DNA of 16,371 nt, taken from contig CAYJFD010000038.1 in the NCBI GenBank assembly GCA_964369605.1, positions 1 to 16,371 on the forward strand, written 5' to 3'. Position 1 is the first letter of the stretch; each line of letters opens with the position of its first letter. Of the stretch, positions 1 to 6,180 are shown in pieces. The position numbers were made by a program, and so were the translations under genes. The notes beneath the pieces were generated by a model. It was given only the letters and a program-made list of their open reading frames with translations, made no database searches and was not told the origin of the DNA. The DNA comes from CAYJFD01 sp964369605 (lineage in GTDB: Bacteria > Bacteroidota > Bacteroidia > Bacteroidales > UBA932).

Positions 1-17
1 GTTTCGTTTAGGGAGTG

Positions 18-48
18 CAAAGGTAGAGATTAATTTTTAATCTCCAAA
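18..48 (-). promoter_or_regulatory. Leftward promoter at window edge, resembling a stable-RNA promoter
   Basis: Read on the minus strand this holds TTTG (45-48), 19 bp, then TACCTTTG (18-25), which fits the Bacteroidota -33/-7 consensus (TTTG, TAnnTTTG). The predicted transcript starts near position 11 and runs out of the window. A 17-base block around the -7 box (11-27) is identical to the block in front of the tRNA at 6044-6117, so the unseen gene to the left may be another tRNA or rRNA (inference). Confidence 0.7.
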
Positions 49-282
49 TTTATTTTAAAAAAAATAACAACTTTTTTTGAAGTTTTTTCTTCATTTAAAT
101 TTAATCCACTAATTATTAACATTTTAACAATTTTAAAGATTTTTCACTTTTTTAATAAACTTTTCAGAACATTTTCTATTTCTTCTTTTTTCTCGTAAAT
201 TTCTCACATCAGAAATGTAAAAAAACCATAAATCTTTTGAAAAAATCTCCATTCTTTTTCAAAAAAACTCAAAATTCTCAAT
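26..282. other. A+T-rich intergenic spacer between divergent promoters
   Basis: This is one of the longest non-coding stretches in the window, and I found no gene or RNA in it. The plus strand is rich in T and A runs and poor in G. One structured element stands out: a perfect 10-bp inverted repeat with arms at 235-244 (TTTTGAAAAA) and 255-264 (TTTTTCAAAA), separated by 10 bases. It lies about 40-70 bp upstream of the -7 box of the transporter gene and could be an operator. A chance palindrome in such A/T-rich DNA is equally possible. Confidence 0.5.
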
Positions 283-310
283 TTTGACACTCTAGATTTC
301 GTTATATTTG
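283..310 (+). promoter_or_regulatory. Promoter for the AGCS symporter gene
   Basis: TATATTTG at 303-310 matches the TAnnTTTG -7 box, with a TTTG at 283-286, 16 bp upstream. That spacing is slightly shorter than in the tRNA promoter of this window (18 bp). Transcription would start near 317, giving a leader of about 30 nt before the ATG at 348. Confidence 0.55.
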
Positions 311-347
311 CCTTCTTTTTATACACTTTTTATAAAAATCACATACT

Positions 348-1748
348 ATGTCTGAGATTATCTCCTTTCTTAATACCTATTTTTCCTACATATTAATAGT
401 AACACTTCTTGGATTTGGTATATACTTCTCTATAAAGTCAAGGTTCGTTCAATTCAGAATGATCCCTGAAATGCTAAGATCCCTAAAAGAAACAGATACA
501 GAGAAAGAACTCTCAGAAAATAAAAAGCATATTTCCTCATTCCAAGCATTTATAGTATCACTAGCAAGTAGGGTTGGTACTGGAAACCTAGCTGGGGTGG
601 CATCTGCGATCGCAATAGGAGGACCAGGTGCGGTATTCTGGATGTGGGTTATCGCTCTACTTGGGGCTGTAAACGCCTTTATAGAGTCAACACTCGCCCA
701 ATTATATAAAAGCAAATCAAAAGAATCCTACATAGGAGGTCCAGCTTACTATATGGAAAAAGGAATAGGAAAGCGTTGGATGGGAATTATCTTCGCAGTT
801 TTAATCTGCATCACCTTCGGATTCGCGTTCAATTCCGTCCAAAGCAACACCATCTGCGCCTCACTCAGTGAAACATTTTCCTTCAATCCCTTATATATAG
901 GTATAGCCCTAACAATTATTACCCTAATTGTAACATTTGGAGGAATACACAGGATAGCAAAAGTAAGTAGTATAATAGTGCCAATTATGGCTATAGGTTA
1001 TATATTATTGGCCCTATTTATAGTCGTCACTAACTTTTCAAAGATTCCAGAAGTAATAAGAAGCATCCTTGATTCAGCTCTTGGGTGGGAACAGTTGGGA
1101 GGAGGCACCTTTGGTGCAATAATAATGCAGGGAATAAAAAGAGGCTTGTTCAGCAATGAGGCCGGCATGGGCTCTGCGCCGAATGCAGCAGCGACTGCTA
1201 CCGTATCACATCCCGTCAAGCAAGGACTCATCCAAACTCTGGGAGTTTTCGTTGACACCCTTATCATCTGCAGCTGTACTGCCTTCATTATTCTTATCAA
1301 CATAGACAGTACCTCACCTGGCGCAGACGGCATCATCCTGACACAACAAGCGATTTCACTTGAGATAGGATCGATGGGTAAGATATTTATTGCTCTCGCA
1401 ATATTATTATTTGCTTACAGCAGCATCCTAGGCAACTACTACTACGGAGAATCAAATATTCGATTTATAACAAAGAAGTCCTGGGCGCTGCATTCATATA
1501 GAGTTTTTGTAGCAGCTATGGTAATGATAGGGTCACTCATAAGCCTCAACACAGCTTGGGGGCTAGCAGATATTACGATGTCTTTAATGACTATATGTAA
1601 CCTTATAGCGCTCGCCCTTCTTGGGAATAAAGCCCTAGTACTATTAAAAGACTATCTAAGGCAAAGGGCAGAAGGCATTAAGACACCTATATTTAAAAAA
1701 GAGTCTATGCCTGAGTTTAAAAATTCTCCTGGCATAGACTCTTGGTAA
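348..1748 (+). CDS. AGCS-family sodium:alanine/glycine symporter
   Basis: This 466-residue integral inner-membrane protein should import alanine, glycine or a related small amino acid together with sodium (family knowledge; the substrate cannot be read from sequence). The hydrophobic profile suggests about ten or eleven membrane segments. Family signatures are visible: SLASRVGTGNLAGV at residues 71-84, GGPGAVFWMW at 91-100, and a conserved loop around residues 262-283 containing GLFSNEAGMGSAPNAA. Length is normal for the family (roughly 440-550). The ATG at 348 follows a TAnnTTTG box by about 37 bp, and the N-terminus aligns with the usual family start. The gene is monocistronic and converges on the PepSY-like gene ending at 1760. 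Its final codons contain that neighbour's terminator hairpin, so the hydrophilic tail (SMPEFKNSPGIDSW) is partly shaped by an RNA structure on the other strand. I saw no terminator of its own downstream. Confidence 0.93.
   Translation: MSEIISFLNTYFSYILIVTLLGFGIYFSIKSRFVQFRMIPEMLRSLKETDTEKELSENKKHISSFQAFIVSLASRVGTGNLAGVASAIAIGGPGAVFWMWVIALLGAVNAFIESTLAQLYKSKSKESYIGGPAYYMEKGIGKRWMGIIFAVLICITFGFAFNSVQSNTICASLSETFSFNPLYIGIALTIITLIVTFGGIHRIAKVSSIIVPIMAIGYILLALFIVVTNFSKIPEVIRSILDSALGWEQLGGGTFGAIIMQGIKRGLFSNEAGMGSAPNAAATATVSHPVKQGLIQTLGVFVDTLIICSCTAFIILINIDSTSPGADGIILTQQAISLEIGSMGKIFIALAILLFAYSSILGNYYYGESNIRFITKKSWALHSYRVFVAAMVMIGSLISLNTAWGLADITMSLMTICNLIALALLGNKALVLLKDYLRQRAEGIKTPIFKKESMPEFKNSPGIDSW
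1695..1741 (-). terminator. Intrinsic terminator for the PepSY/two-component operon, inside the symporter CDS
   Basis: Perfect 11-bp arms at 1701-1711 (GAGTCTATGCC) and 1731-1741 (GGCATAGACTC) flank a 19-nt loop. On the minus strand the hairpin is followed by TTTTTT (plus-strand A at 1695-1700). There is no T-run after it on the plus strand, so it serves the leftward operon ending at 1760. It lies wholly inside the last coding part of the convergent symporter gene. Confidence 0.85.
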
Positions 1749-1759
1749 TTCAGAAATGA

Positions 1760-2233
1760 TTACGGAAGTAAGTCTATATTGTCATCATACAATCCATCCC
1801 CCTCGATTACTTCCAATAACTCTCCATCAGCTCCAAAACGTAGTTCGATATCAGATTCCCCCATCTCAGCCTCTATTATATATAGTAGCGATAATCCTGG
1901 TCGCTCGATCTTCTCTACATCTTTATCTCTCCAGTTCGCCCATTCACTAGCCTCAAATGCGTTTTTTACGGCTTGCGGAAGAGAAGAGTACTTCATATCG
2001 TACTCAGTCATAATCCAATCTGCTTCTTGATTAAACCATGCATTCACATCTTGAAGGTCTAATCTAAAATCAGCTACATGGTACATTCCCTCATAGTCCC
2101 ACTCTAGATCCTTTGCATCTGGGAACATTGAATCAAAAACTTGCTGAACATTCTTATTTGTATTTATCTCGTTTGGGGTACAACTTACCACCGCTACTGC
2201 AACTAAAGCAGCACATAATATTCTTTTTAACAT
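1760..2233 (-). CDS. PepSY-like (DUF2874) lipoprotein
   Basis: The product is an exported lipoprotein of 157 residues. A lipoprotein signal covers residues 1-17 and C18 is the predicted lipidated cysteine (AVAVVSC). The rest resembles the PepSY-like/DUF2874 domains of Bacteroidota, which have a BLIP-like fold and tandem repeats. I see two repeat units, about residues 30-85 and 87-145, each with an amphipathic helix (VQQVFDSMFP; LPQAVKNAFEASEW) followed by strands ending in patterns such as IELRFGADGELLEV. The molecular function of the family is not established. An in-frame ATG at 2260 lies inside the preceding gene, but the ATG at 2233 places the positive n-region and hydrophobic core correctly, so I use it. 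It is last in the leftward operon, 19 bp after the other PepSY-like gene, and is followed by the hairpin at 1695-1741. Confidence 0.8.
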   Translation of the reverse strand: MLKRILCAALVAVAVVSCTPNEINTNKNVQQVFDSMFPDAKDLEWDYEGMYHVADFRLDLQDVNAWFNQEADWIMTEYDMKYSSLPQAVKNAFEASEWANWRDKDVEKIERPGLSLLYIIEAEMGESDIELRFGADGELLEVIEGDGLYDDNIDLLP

Positions 2234-2252
2234 AATCTTAATTTTACAGTTA

Positions 2253-2690
2253 TTAATCATCTATTTCTACAAGCTTACCACTTAGAGTATACTTTACTCC
2301 TACTCCATTAGGGAGCTCGAATTCAATATGTCGTCCATCTTTATCTATTTCCTTTACTTGTATTTCGTCTTTTTGAAATAACTCTTTGAGCTGCTCATAA
2401 ACGACATCAGGGACTAATGCCGAAGGCACATAACTATTTTTACAATCAATACTCTTCCACTCCCCTTTTGAATCAAACTCTATCTTCGTTCCATTCTCCA
2501 ATACTACATTGTATTCTTTGCTAAACAACTCACTATCCAATGTCGCAAAAGAGATACTAATATCCGAGAAATGTTTAGATAATAACTCCCTTGCAGGAGC
2601 AGGTAATTCGTTTTGTTTGATTGGAACTTCTCTTGCAGAAAGAGATAAACTTGCACTTATTGCTAAAGCAATGATAATAATTCTTTTCAT
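2253..2690 (-). CDS. PepSY-like (DUF2874) secreted protein
   Basis: This 145-residue protein has an Sec signal peptide (MKRIIIIALAISASLSLSA, cleavage probably before REV), so it is probably periplasmic. The mature part shows the two-unit PepSY-like pattern: a helix (LPAPARELLSKHF) and strands with ENGTKIEFDSKGEW at about residues 65-78, then a second helix (VPDVVYEQLKELF) and strands with PNGVGVKYTLSGKLVEI at about 127-143. There is no lipobox cysteine, unlike its downstream partner. It lies 87 bp downstream of the histidine kinase, and that gap holds a candidate promoter and three direct repeats, so it may be a regulated target as well as part of the operon. Function is unknown. Guilt by association suggests an envelope-stress or signal-sensing accessory protein (inference). 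Confidence 0.82.
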   Translation of the reverse strand: MKRIIIIALAISASLSLSAREVPIKQNELPAPARELLSKHFSDISISFATLDSELFSKEYNVVLENGTKIEFDSKGEWKSIDCKNSYVPSALVPDVVYEQLKELFQKDEIQVKEIDKDGRHIEFELPNGVGVKYTLSGKLVEIDD

Positions 2691-2731
2691 TTTCTTATTT
2701 ATTAAATTAAACTTTACTGTTATTTACACTG

Positions 2732-2777
2732 CAAAGATTAGGAGCGAATCTGAAAAGAAACTGAAATTTATTCAGAA
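2732..2777 (-). promoter_or_regulatory. Candidate OmpR-type operator and promoter for the PepSY gene pair
   Basis: Three similar hexamers sit at exact 11-bp steps on the plus strand: ctgaaa at 2750, ctgaaa at 2761 and tcagaa at 2772 (TTTCAG, TTTCAG and TTCTGA on the minus strand). Helical-turn-spaced direct repeats are the usual target of OmpR/PhoB regulators, and such a regulator is encoded at 4065-4751. Downstream on the minus strand is TAATCTTTG (2732-2740), a one-base-longer variant of TAnnTTTG. Its predicted start near 2725 leaves a leader of about 35 nt before the ATG at 2690. The repeats would overlap or abut the -33 region, a normal activator position. Base identities are seen; the role is inferred. 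Confidence 0.45.
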
Positions 2778-4043
2778 TTATGAAAACTTTATTGAAAAAG
2801 TATGCTGTTTCTCTTGAAAAGAGTATTGAATATCGTATCCATATAAGTTACATATCGCCCCTACGATGGCTAGACCTAGCCCTGTTGAAGATTTTTGACG
2901 AGAGGCATTGCTAAACCTATCAAATATTCTGTTCTTATTCAAACTTACATCTAATCCTGTATTTGTGATTTTAAATTCTTTAGAGCTTAGACTCACTAAT
3001 ATTTTCGAATTTTGAGTACTATGCATAAAGGCATTCTTAACAAGATTATTAATCATAATTTGCGCCAGCGAAGGATCCATCACCAATTCACATTCTCCTT
3101 GACTCTCCCACTCAAGAGTTGAATTCTTCGAATATATTTCAGAACAGTTCTCAAGGCCTTCTGAGACTAAGGCCCTCAGATCAACTTTGGAAGAGCTAAA
3201 ATCACCATTATCTATTCTAGAGAGGAGTAGCAATGATCGGTTTAATCTTGATATATCCTTTAATGTCTCTAGTGATTCTCCTATTACTTTTACTTGTTCA
3301 GAAGTAAGTTCGCTTTCGATCAATAGCTCTAACTTATTTTGGCAAACAGCAATAGGTGTTTGTAATTCGTGGGAAGCATTTGCTACAAACTCTTTCTGTT
3401 TTTCAAATAATTCCGAGTTACGCTTAGCAAATTTATTAATAGATCGACTAAGAGCGCTAAATTCTAAGATTTTTGTTTCAACATTAAAATAGTCCGATAT
3501 CTTATCTATGTCTTTATTTTCCAACCAAGAAAGAAGCTCCCTAAGTGGCTTTGTGCTTCTATAGACTACGTATATATTTGTTAATAGTATGACGACAAAC
3601 AGTAATGCATATAGTATTATCATTAAATACATTATAGCAAATACCATATCCATTTTATCCAAGGATGGGGTAGCAACAGTTAAGCGATAATACTTATCCC
3701 CTGGGGCTTTAAATATTCTCCTAATTACCCTTGCTGGTTCCTTCTCACTTTTATACTCTATGAATCTTTTTTCATCAGTATACGACACTACTGGATTATT
3801 ATTCGCAAATTCTTCACTTACTTCTTCTAAGTTATATGTGCTATTTGAGCCGTTATCTACAGAGGGCATCGATTCTCCAGCAAGAGAACGCTGAATAAGC
3901 ATAGTTGAATAATCTTCGAGAACATCATCTGTTTCATCATTTACCTCTCTTGTTATCCCATAATAAAATAGTGTTGACCACACACAAATAATTATGAATA
4001 GTAGGGCCATTATTCTTAAGCTGATGTAATGAGAAAGTTTCAT
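2778..4043 (-). CDS. Two-component sensor histidine kinase
   Basis: This 421-residue inner-membrane kinase should phosphorylate the response regulator encoded 21 bp upstream. Membrane segment 1 is at about residues 7-30, an extracytoplasmic sensor loop at about 31-132, and segment 2 at about 133-161, followed by a short HAMP-like linker (STKPLRELLSWL). The dimerization helix carries the phosphorylated H225 in the motif FVANASHELQTPIA. The ATP-binding domain shows the N-box (NNLVKNA, 332-338), a reduced G1 box (ITNTGLDV, about 359-366, without the usual leading Asp), the F-box (IFDRF, 373-377) and the G2 box (STGLGLAI, 386-393). The reduced G1 box is, from memory, also seen in related Bacteroidota kinases, so I do not call it inactive. 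The periplasmic loop has no domain I recognise. Its stop codon abuts the repeat array in front of the PepSY genes. The architecture resembles RprX-like kinases, but orthology cannot be settled here. Confidence 0.92.
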   Translation of the reverse strand: MKLSHYISLRIMALLFIIICVWSTLFYYGITREVNDETDDVLEDYSTMLIQRSLAGESMPSVDNGSNSTYNLEEVSEEFANNNPVVSYTDEKRFIEYKSEKEPARVIRRIFKAPGDKYYRLTVATPSLDKMDMVFAIMYLMIILYALLFVVILLTNIYVVYRSTKPLRELLSWLENKDIDKISDYFNVETKILEFSALSRSINKFAKRNSELFEKQKEFVANASHELQTPIAVCQNKLELLIESELTSEQVKVIGESLETLKDISRLNRSLLLLSRIDNGDFSSSKVDLRALVSEGLENCSEIYSKNSTLEWESQGECELVMDPSLAQIMINNLVKNAFMHSTQNSKILVSLSSKEFKITNTGLDVSLNKNRIFDRFSNASRQKSSTGLGLAIVGAICNLYGYDIQYSFQEKQHTFSIKFS

Positions 4044-4064
4044 ATACTTTATATATTAATAACA

Positions 4065-4751
4065 TTATAGTTTTACGAGCTTATAACCAAAACCATATAT
4101 TGATTTTATTTCTATATCTGCCTCTGCTCCAATAAGCTTCTTTCTTAAGTTTTTTAACTGAGCATATATAAATTCATAGTTATCGCACTTGTCAGCATAT
4201 TCCCCCCAAACCGCTTCTGCTAAATTCTCCTTACTTATCACGTGTCCTGATCTTTGAATGAAATGCGCTAATATGCAATATTCCTTCTTACTAAATTCTA
4301 CTGCTTGGCCCTTTATTAGTACTTGTTGCTTTTCAGGAAAGACTCTAACATTGCCCTCGGCATAACAAAGTTCTCCCGAATTACGTTTCCTTCTGATTAC
4401 GCTGTTTACTCTTGCGGCCAACTCAGCGATATTAAATGGTTTAGATAGATAGTCATCTGCCCCTAAATTAAGTCCCTCTATCTTATCATCGATTGCCCCT
4501 TTCGCAGATATTATAATGACGCCTCCGTGCCTATCCGCATGTACTTGACTCTTTAATTCTCGTAATAGGTCCAAACCTGAACCATCCGGTAACATTATAT
4601 CTAGCAAGATACAATCATACTCATAGAGTTCTATTAATTCTAATGCCTTTGCATAAGTGGAGGCACTCTCAACGATGTACTTCTGTCGCTGAAGCGTCTC
4701 ACGCACTACATCCTTTAGACTTTCATTATCTTCAACTATTAATATTTTCAT
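4065..4751 (-). CDS. OmpR/PhoB-family response regulator
   Basis: This 228-residue cytoplasmic transcription factor is the partner of the kinase encoded next. The receiver domain (about 1-120) has the acidic pair E7/D8, the phosphorylated D51 in LLDIMLPDGSG, the switch residue S82 and K104 in LSKPF. The C-terminal winged-helix DNA-binding domain (about 130-227) shows the family pattern, with a SKKEYCILAHFIQR segment, the ENLAEAVWGE region, and a YGFGYKL wing near the end. It is the first gene of the leftward operon, and the terminator at 4785-4826 isolates it from the lipoprotein gene upstream. A possible -7 box is at 4777-4784. Likely targets include the PepSY genes through the 11-bp repeats at 2750-2777 (inference). 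It is similar in kind to RprY of Bacteroides, but the assignment is not certain. Confidence 0.93.
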   Translation of the reverse strand: MKILIVEDNESLKDVVRETLQRQKYIVESASTYAKALELIELYEYDCILLDIMLPDGSGLDLLRELKSQVHADRHGGVIIISAKGAIDDKIEGLNLGADDYLSKPFNIAELAARVNSVIRRKRNSGELCYAEGNVRVFPEKQQVLIKGQAVEFSKKEYCILAHFIQRSGHVISKENLAEAVWGEYADKCDNYEFIYAQLKNLRKKLIGAEADIEIKSIYGFGYKLVKL

Positions 4752-4776
4752 CTGTTATATATATATTACCTAGCTA

Positions 4777-4784
4777 CAAAAATA
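4777..4784 (-). promoter_or_regulatory. Possible -7 box for the two-component operon
   Basis: TATTTTTG on the minus strand matches TAnnTTTG and lies 26 bp upstream of the response-regulator ATG. It forms the distal part of the T-tract of the preceding terminator. No TTTG -33 element is visible at the expected spacing, and A/T-rich sequence makes chance matches likely. Confidence 0.35.
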
Positions 4785-4826
4785 AAAAAAACTATGTCAA
4801 GAATCTAAAATTCTGTGACATAGTTT
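4785..4826 (-). terminator. Intrinsic terminator after the thioredoxin-fold lipoprotein gene
   Basis: The 11-bp arms at 4789-4799 (AAACTATGTCA) and 4816-4826 (TGACATAGTTT) are extended inward by AGAAT/ATTCT (4800-4804 and 4810-4814), leaving a 5-nt loop and one bulged base. On the minus strand the hairpin is followed directly by a T-rich tract. It lies 20 bp past the stop codon at 4847. Confidence 0.9.
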
Positions 4827-4846
4827 CAATTTATTTATACTATTTT

Positions 4847-5971
4847 CTAGTATTTAAAGTCTACTCTTTCGCCTAGTTTCGCTTTGAAGGCATTGTCTAC
4901 GACTTCACCTTTCTGTAGTAAGATATCATCAGTAGTTTCATTTGGAACAAACACCTCTGTAGTTAACTCTCCTGTTTGAGTTAAAACATAAACTATAATG
5001 TCGCAGTTTGCCAGATCTTGGATCTTCTCTGGGATATCAATCATAAAGTCTCTATAAAAAGTACCAGTACCGAATGCATTAAATACGTCTCCTGTATGCG
5101 CTGTAAAGAATTCTCTTAGTACTGAATTATGTACGTAATCTGCTTTTTCGCCATCTATATCTTTCTGAGAAGAAACTAGGTTATTCTCAGTCATTAATGC
5201 TACGATCTTGTAGTTTCCTGGATTTTTCACATTTAGCGCAACTTGTAGCTTTATTTTCTCATTTACTACGTCTGAAGATATAGCAGCATTTATGGTCGCT
5301 GGATGAAGTTTGTTTGTCTCTTCCACCATCTCTTCACATATTTTAGCGATCTGTACTTCTGTTCCATAATTTTTTAGCACCATTCTGCCATCAATTATTC
5401 CTGTTGGGAAACCACTCACGAAATAGTAGTTCTGTAAATAGGTACTGCTATTATAGTGTAATGGGTGGGTAGTGTTCGAATATTCCTCATTAACAGCATA
5501 TACAATCATATTACCAGATTCGATTTCTTCATCAGCTTTAGCTATCGCCCTTGTTAGTGTAGGACAATATACGCACCAAGATCCTGTAAACCTAATTATT
5601 ACATTTGTCTTTGTGATTTGTTTATCAAGCCACTCTGGCTCCATATCATGCGCATCCTGAGCTACCGTTACCTTTAACTCTTCATCTGAACCTGTTACTT
5701 TAAAGATAATTTCTCCGGAACGTTCTTCTCCCCAGTTTTCAGGGGCAGTAAATTTTAGATTCTCTTGATCTGCAAGTGTTAACCAATCTGGTAGAGAAAC
5801 AATAGAAGCTACAACTGCTCCACTTGATATAGGAAGGTAGACTTCGCCTCCATAAGAAGATACCCTATAATCTGTATTTGATTCAGTCTGAGATCCTCCA
5901 TTTCCAGAATCGCAACTGATAAAGAATAATAGAGATAGGGCTAATAATAGAATTTTGCTTATACTTTTCAT
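4847..5971 (-). CDS. Lipoprotein with BACON-like domain and thioredoxin-fold (Omp28-like) domain
   Basis: This 374-residue envelope lipoprotein has its signal at residues 1-19 and the lipidated C20 (LLFFISC). Residues about 36-106 look like a BACON domain, with the S-L-P-D-W-L core followed by a GSDEELKVTVAQ-type ending. Residues about 112-230 form a thioredoxin-like domain with the redox pair C133/C136 in GSWCVYCPT and the probable cis-proline P189 in SGFPTG. This arrangement matches Omp28-related outer-membrane proteins. The C-terminal third (about 230-374) is beta-rich, as in that family. The C-x-x-C pair suggests thiol exchange in the periplasm or at the surface, but substrates are unknown. 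The lipoprotein start CDSGNGG resembles CDKGNSG in the protein encoded at 11123-12364, which also has a BACON-like N-terminus. The gene is monocistronic, with a tRNA terminator upstream and its own terminator downstream. Confidence 0.85.
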   Translation of the reverse strand: MKSISKILLLALSLLFFISCDSGNGGSQTESNTDYRVSSYGGEVYLPISSGAVVASIVSLPDWLTLADQENLKFTAPENWGEERSGEIIFKVTGSDEELKVTVAQDAHDMEPEWLDKQITKTNVIIRFTGSWCVYCPTLTRAIAKADEEIESGNMIVYAVNEEYSNTTHPLHYNSSTYLQNYYFVSGFPTGIIDGRMVLKNYGTEVQIAKICEEMVEETNKLHPATINAAISSDVVNEKIKLQVALNVKNPGNYKIVALMTENNLVSSQKDIDGEKADYVHNSVLREFFTAHTGDVFNAFGTGTFYRDFMIDIPEKIQDLANCDIIVYVLTQTGELTTEVFVPNETTDDILLQKGEVVDNAFKAKLGERVDFKY

Positions 5972-5996
5972 CTTTCTATAACATTAAACATAATTA

Positions 5997-6004
5997 CAAA
6001 TATA
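5997..6004 (-). promoter_or_regulatory. Possible -7 box for the thioredoxin-fold lipoprotein gene
   Basis: TATATTTG on the minus strand matches TAnnTTTG and lies 26 bp upstream of the ATG at 5971. It directly follows the T-tract of the tRNA terminator. No good -33 element is visible. Confidence 0.4.
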
Positions 6005-6037
6005 ATAAAAAAAGCCAAGTCTTGACGACTTGGCTTT
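6005..6037 (-). terminator. Intrinsic terminator of the tRNA gene
   Basis: Perfect 11-bp arms at 6011-6021 (AAAGCCAAGTC) and 6027-6037 (GACTTGGCTTT) enclose a 5-nt loop. A T-run follows on the minus strand, just past the tRNA 3' end at 6044. Confidence 0.92.
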
Positions 6038-6043
6038 GAAAAG

Positions 6044-6117
6044 TAGCGAGACGGAGAATTGAACTCCGGACCTCATGATTATGAATCATGCGCTCTAACC
6101 AACTGAGCTATCTCGCC
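6044..6117 (-). tRNA. tRNA-Met (anticodon CAU)
   Basis: The 74-nt cloverleaf folds fully. The acceptor GGCGAGA pairs with TCTCGCT (one terminal G-U pair) and the discriminator is A. The D-arm is GCTC/GAGC. The anticodon stem CATGA/TCATG holds loop TTCATAA with anticodon CAT. The T-arm is CGGAG-TTCAATT-CTCCG. CCA is not encoded. The anticodon stem lacks the G-G-G/C-C-C pairs of initiator tRNA, so this is an elongator. A tRNA-Ile that reads AUA after lysidine modification also carries CAU and cannot be fully excluded by eye. The promoter is at 6132-6161 and the terminator at 6005-6037. Confidence 0.93.
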
Positions 6118-6131
6118 ATTCTTTGGGAGTG

Positions 6132-6161
6132 CAAAGGTAGAAACTTTTTAATAAATTCAAA
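6132..6161 (-). promoter_or_regulatory. tRNA promoter
   Basis: On the minus strand TTTG (6158-6161), 18 bp, then TACCTTTG (6132-6139) match the Bacteroidota consensus. Transcription should start near 6125, eight bases before the mature tRNA 5' end at 6117. The surrounding GGGAGTGCAAAGGTAGA block recurs exactly at 11-27. Confidence 0.85.
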
Positions 6162-6180
6162 AAAATTCTTAAAATTTGTT

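Noticed and set aside
359..366. Kinase G1 box reduced to NTG, position in the histidine kinase protein (residues), suggesting an inactive kinase
   Set aside because: H-box, N-box, F-box and G2 box are all intact, and I recall this reduction in related active Bacteroidota kinases, so it is not good evidence of inactivity. The numbers given here are protein residues.
449..715. Antisense open frame of 88 codons within the symporter gene
   Set aside because: It runs opposite conserved symporter signatures, has no start context or recognisable fold, and is explained as a coding shadow.
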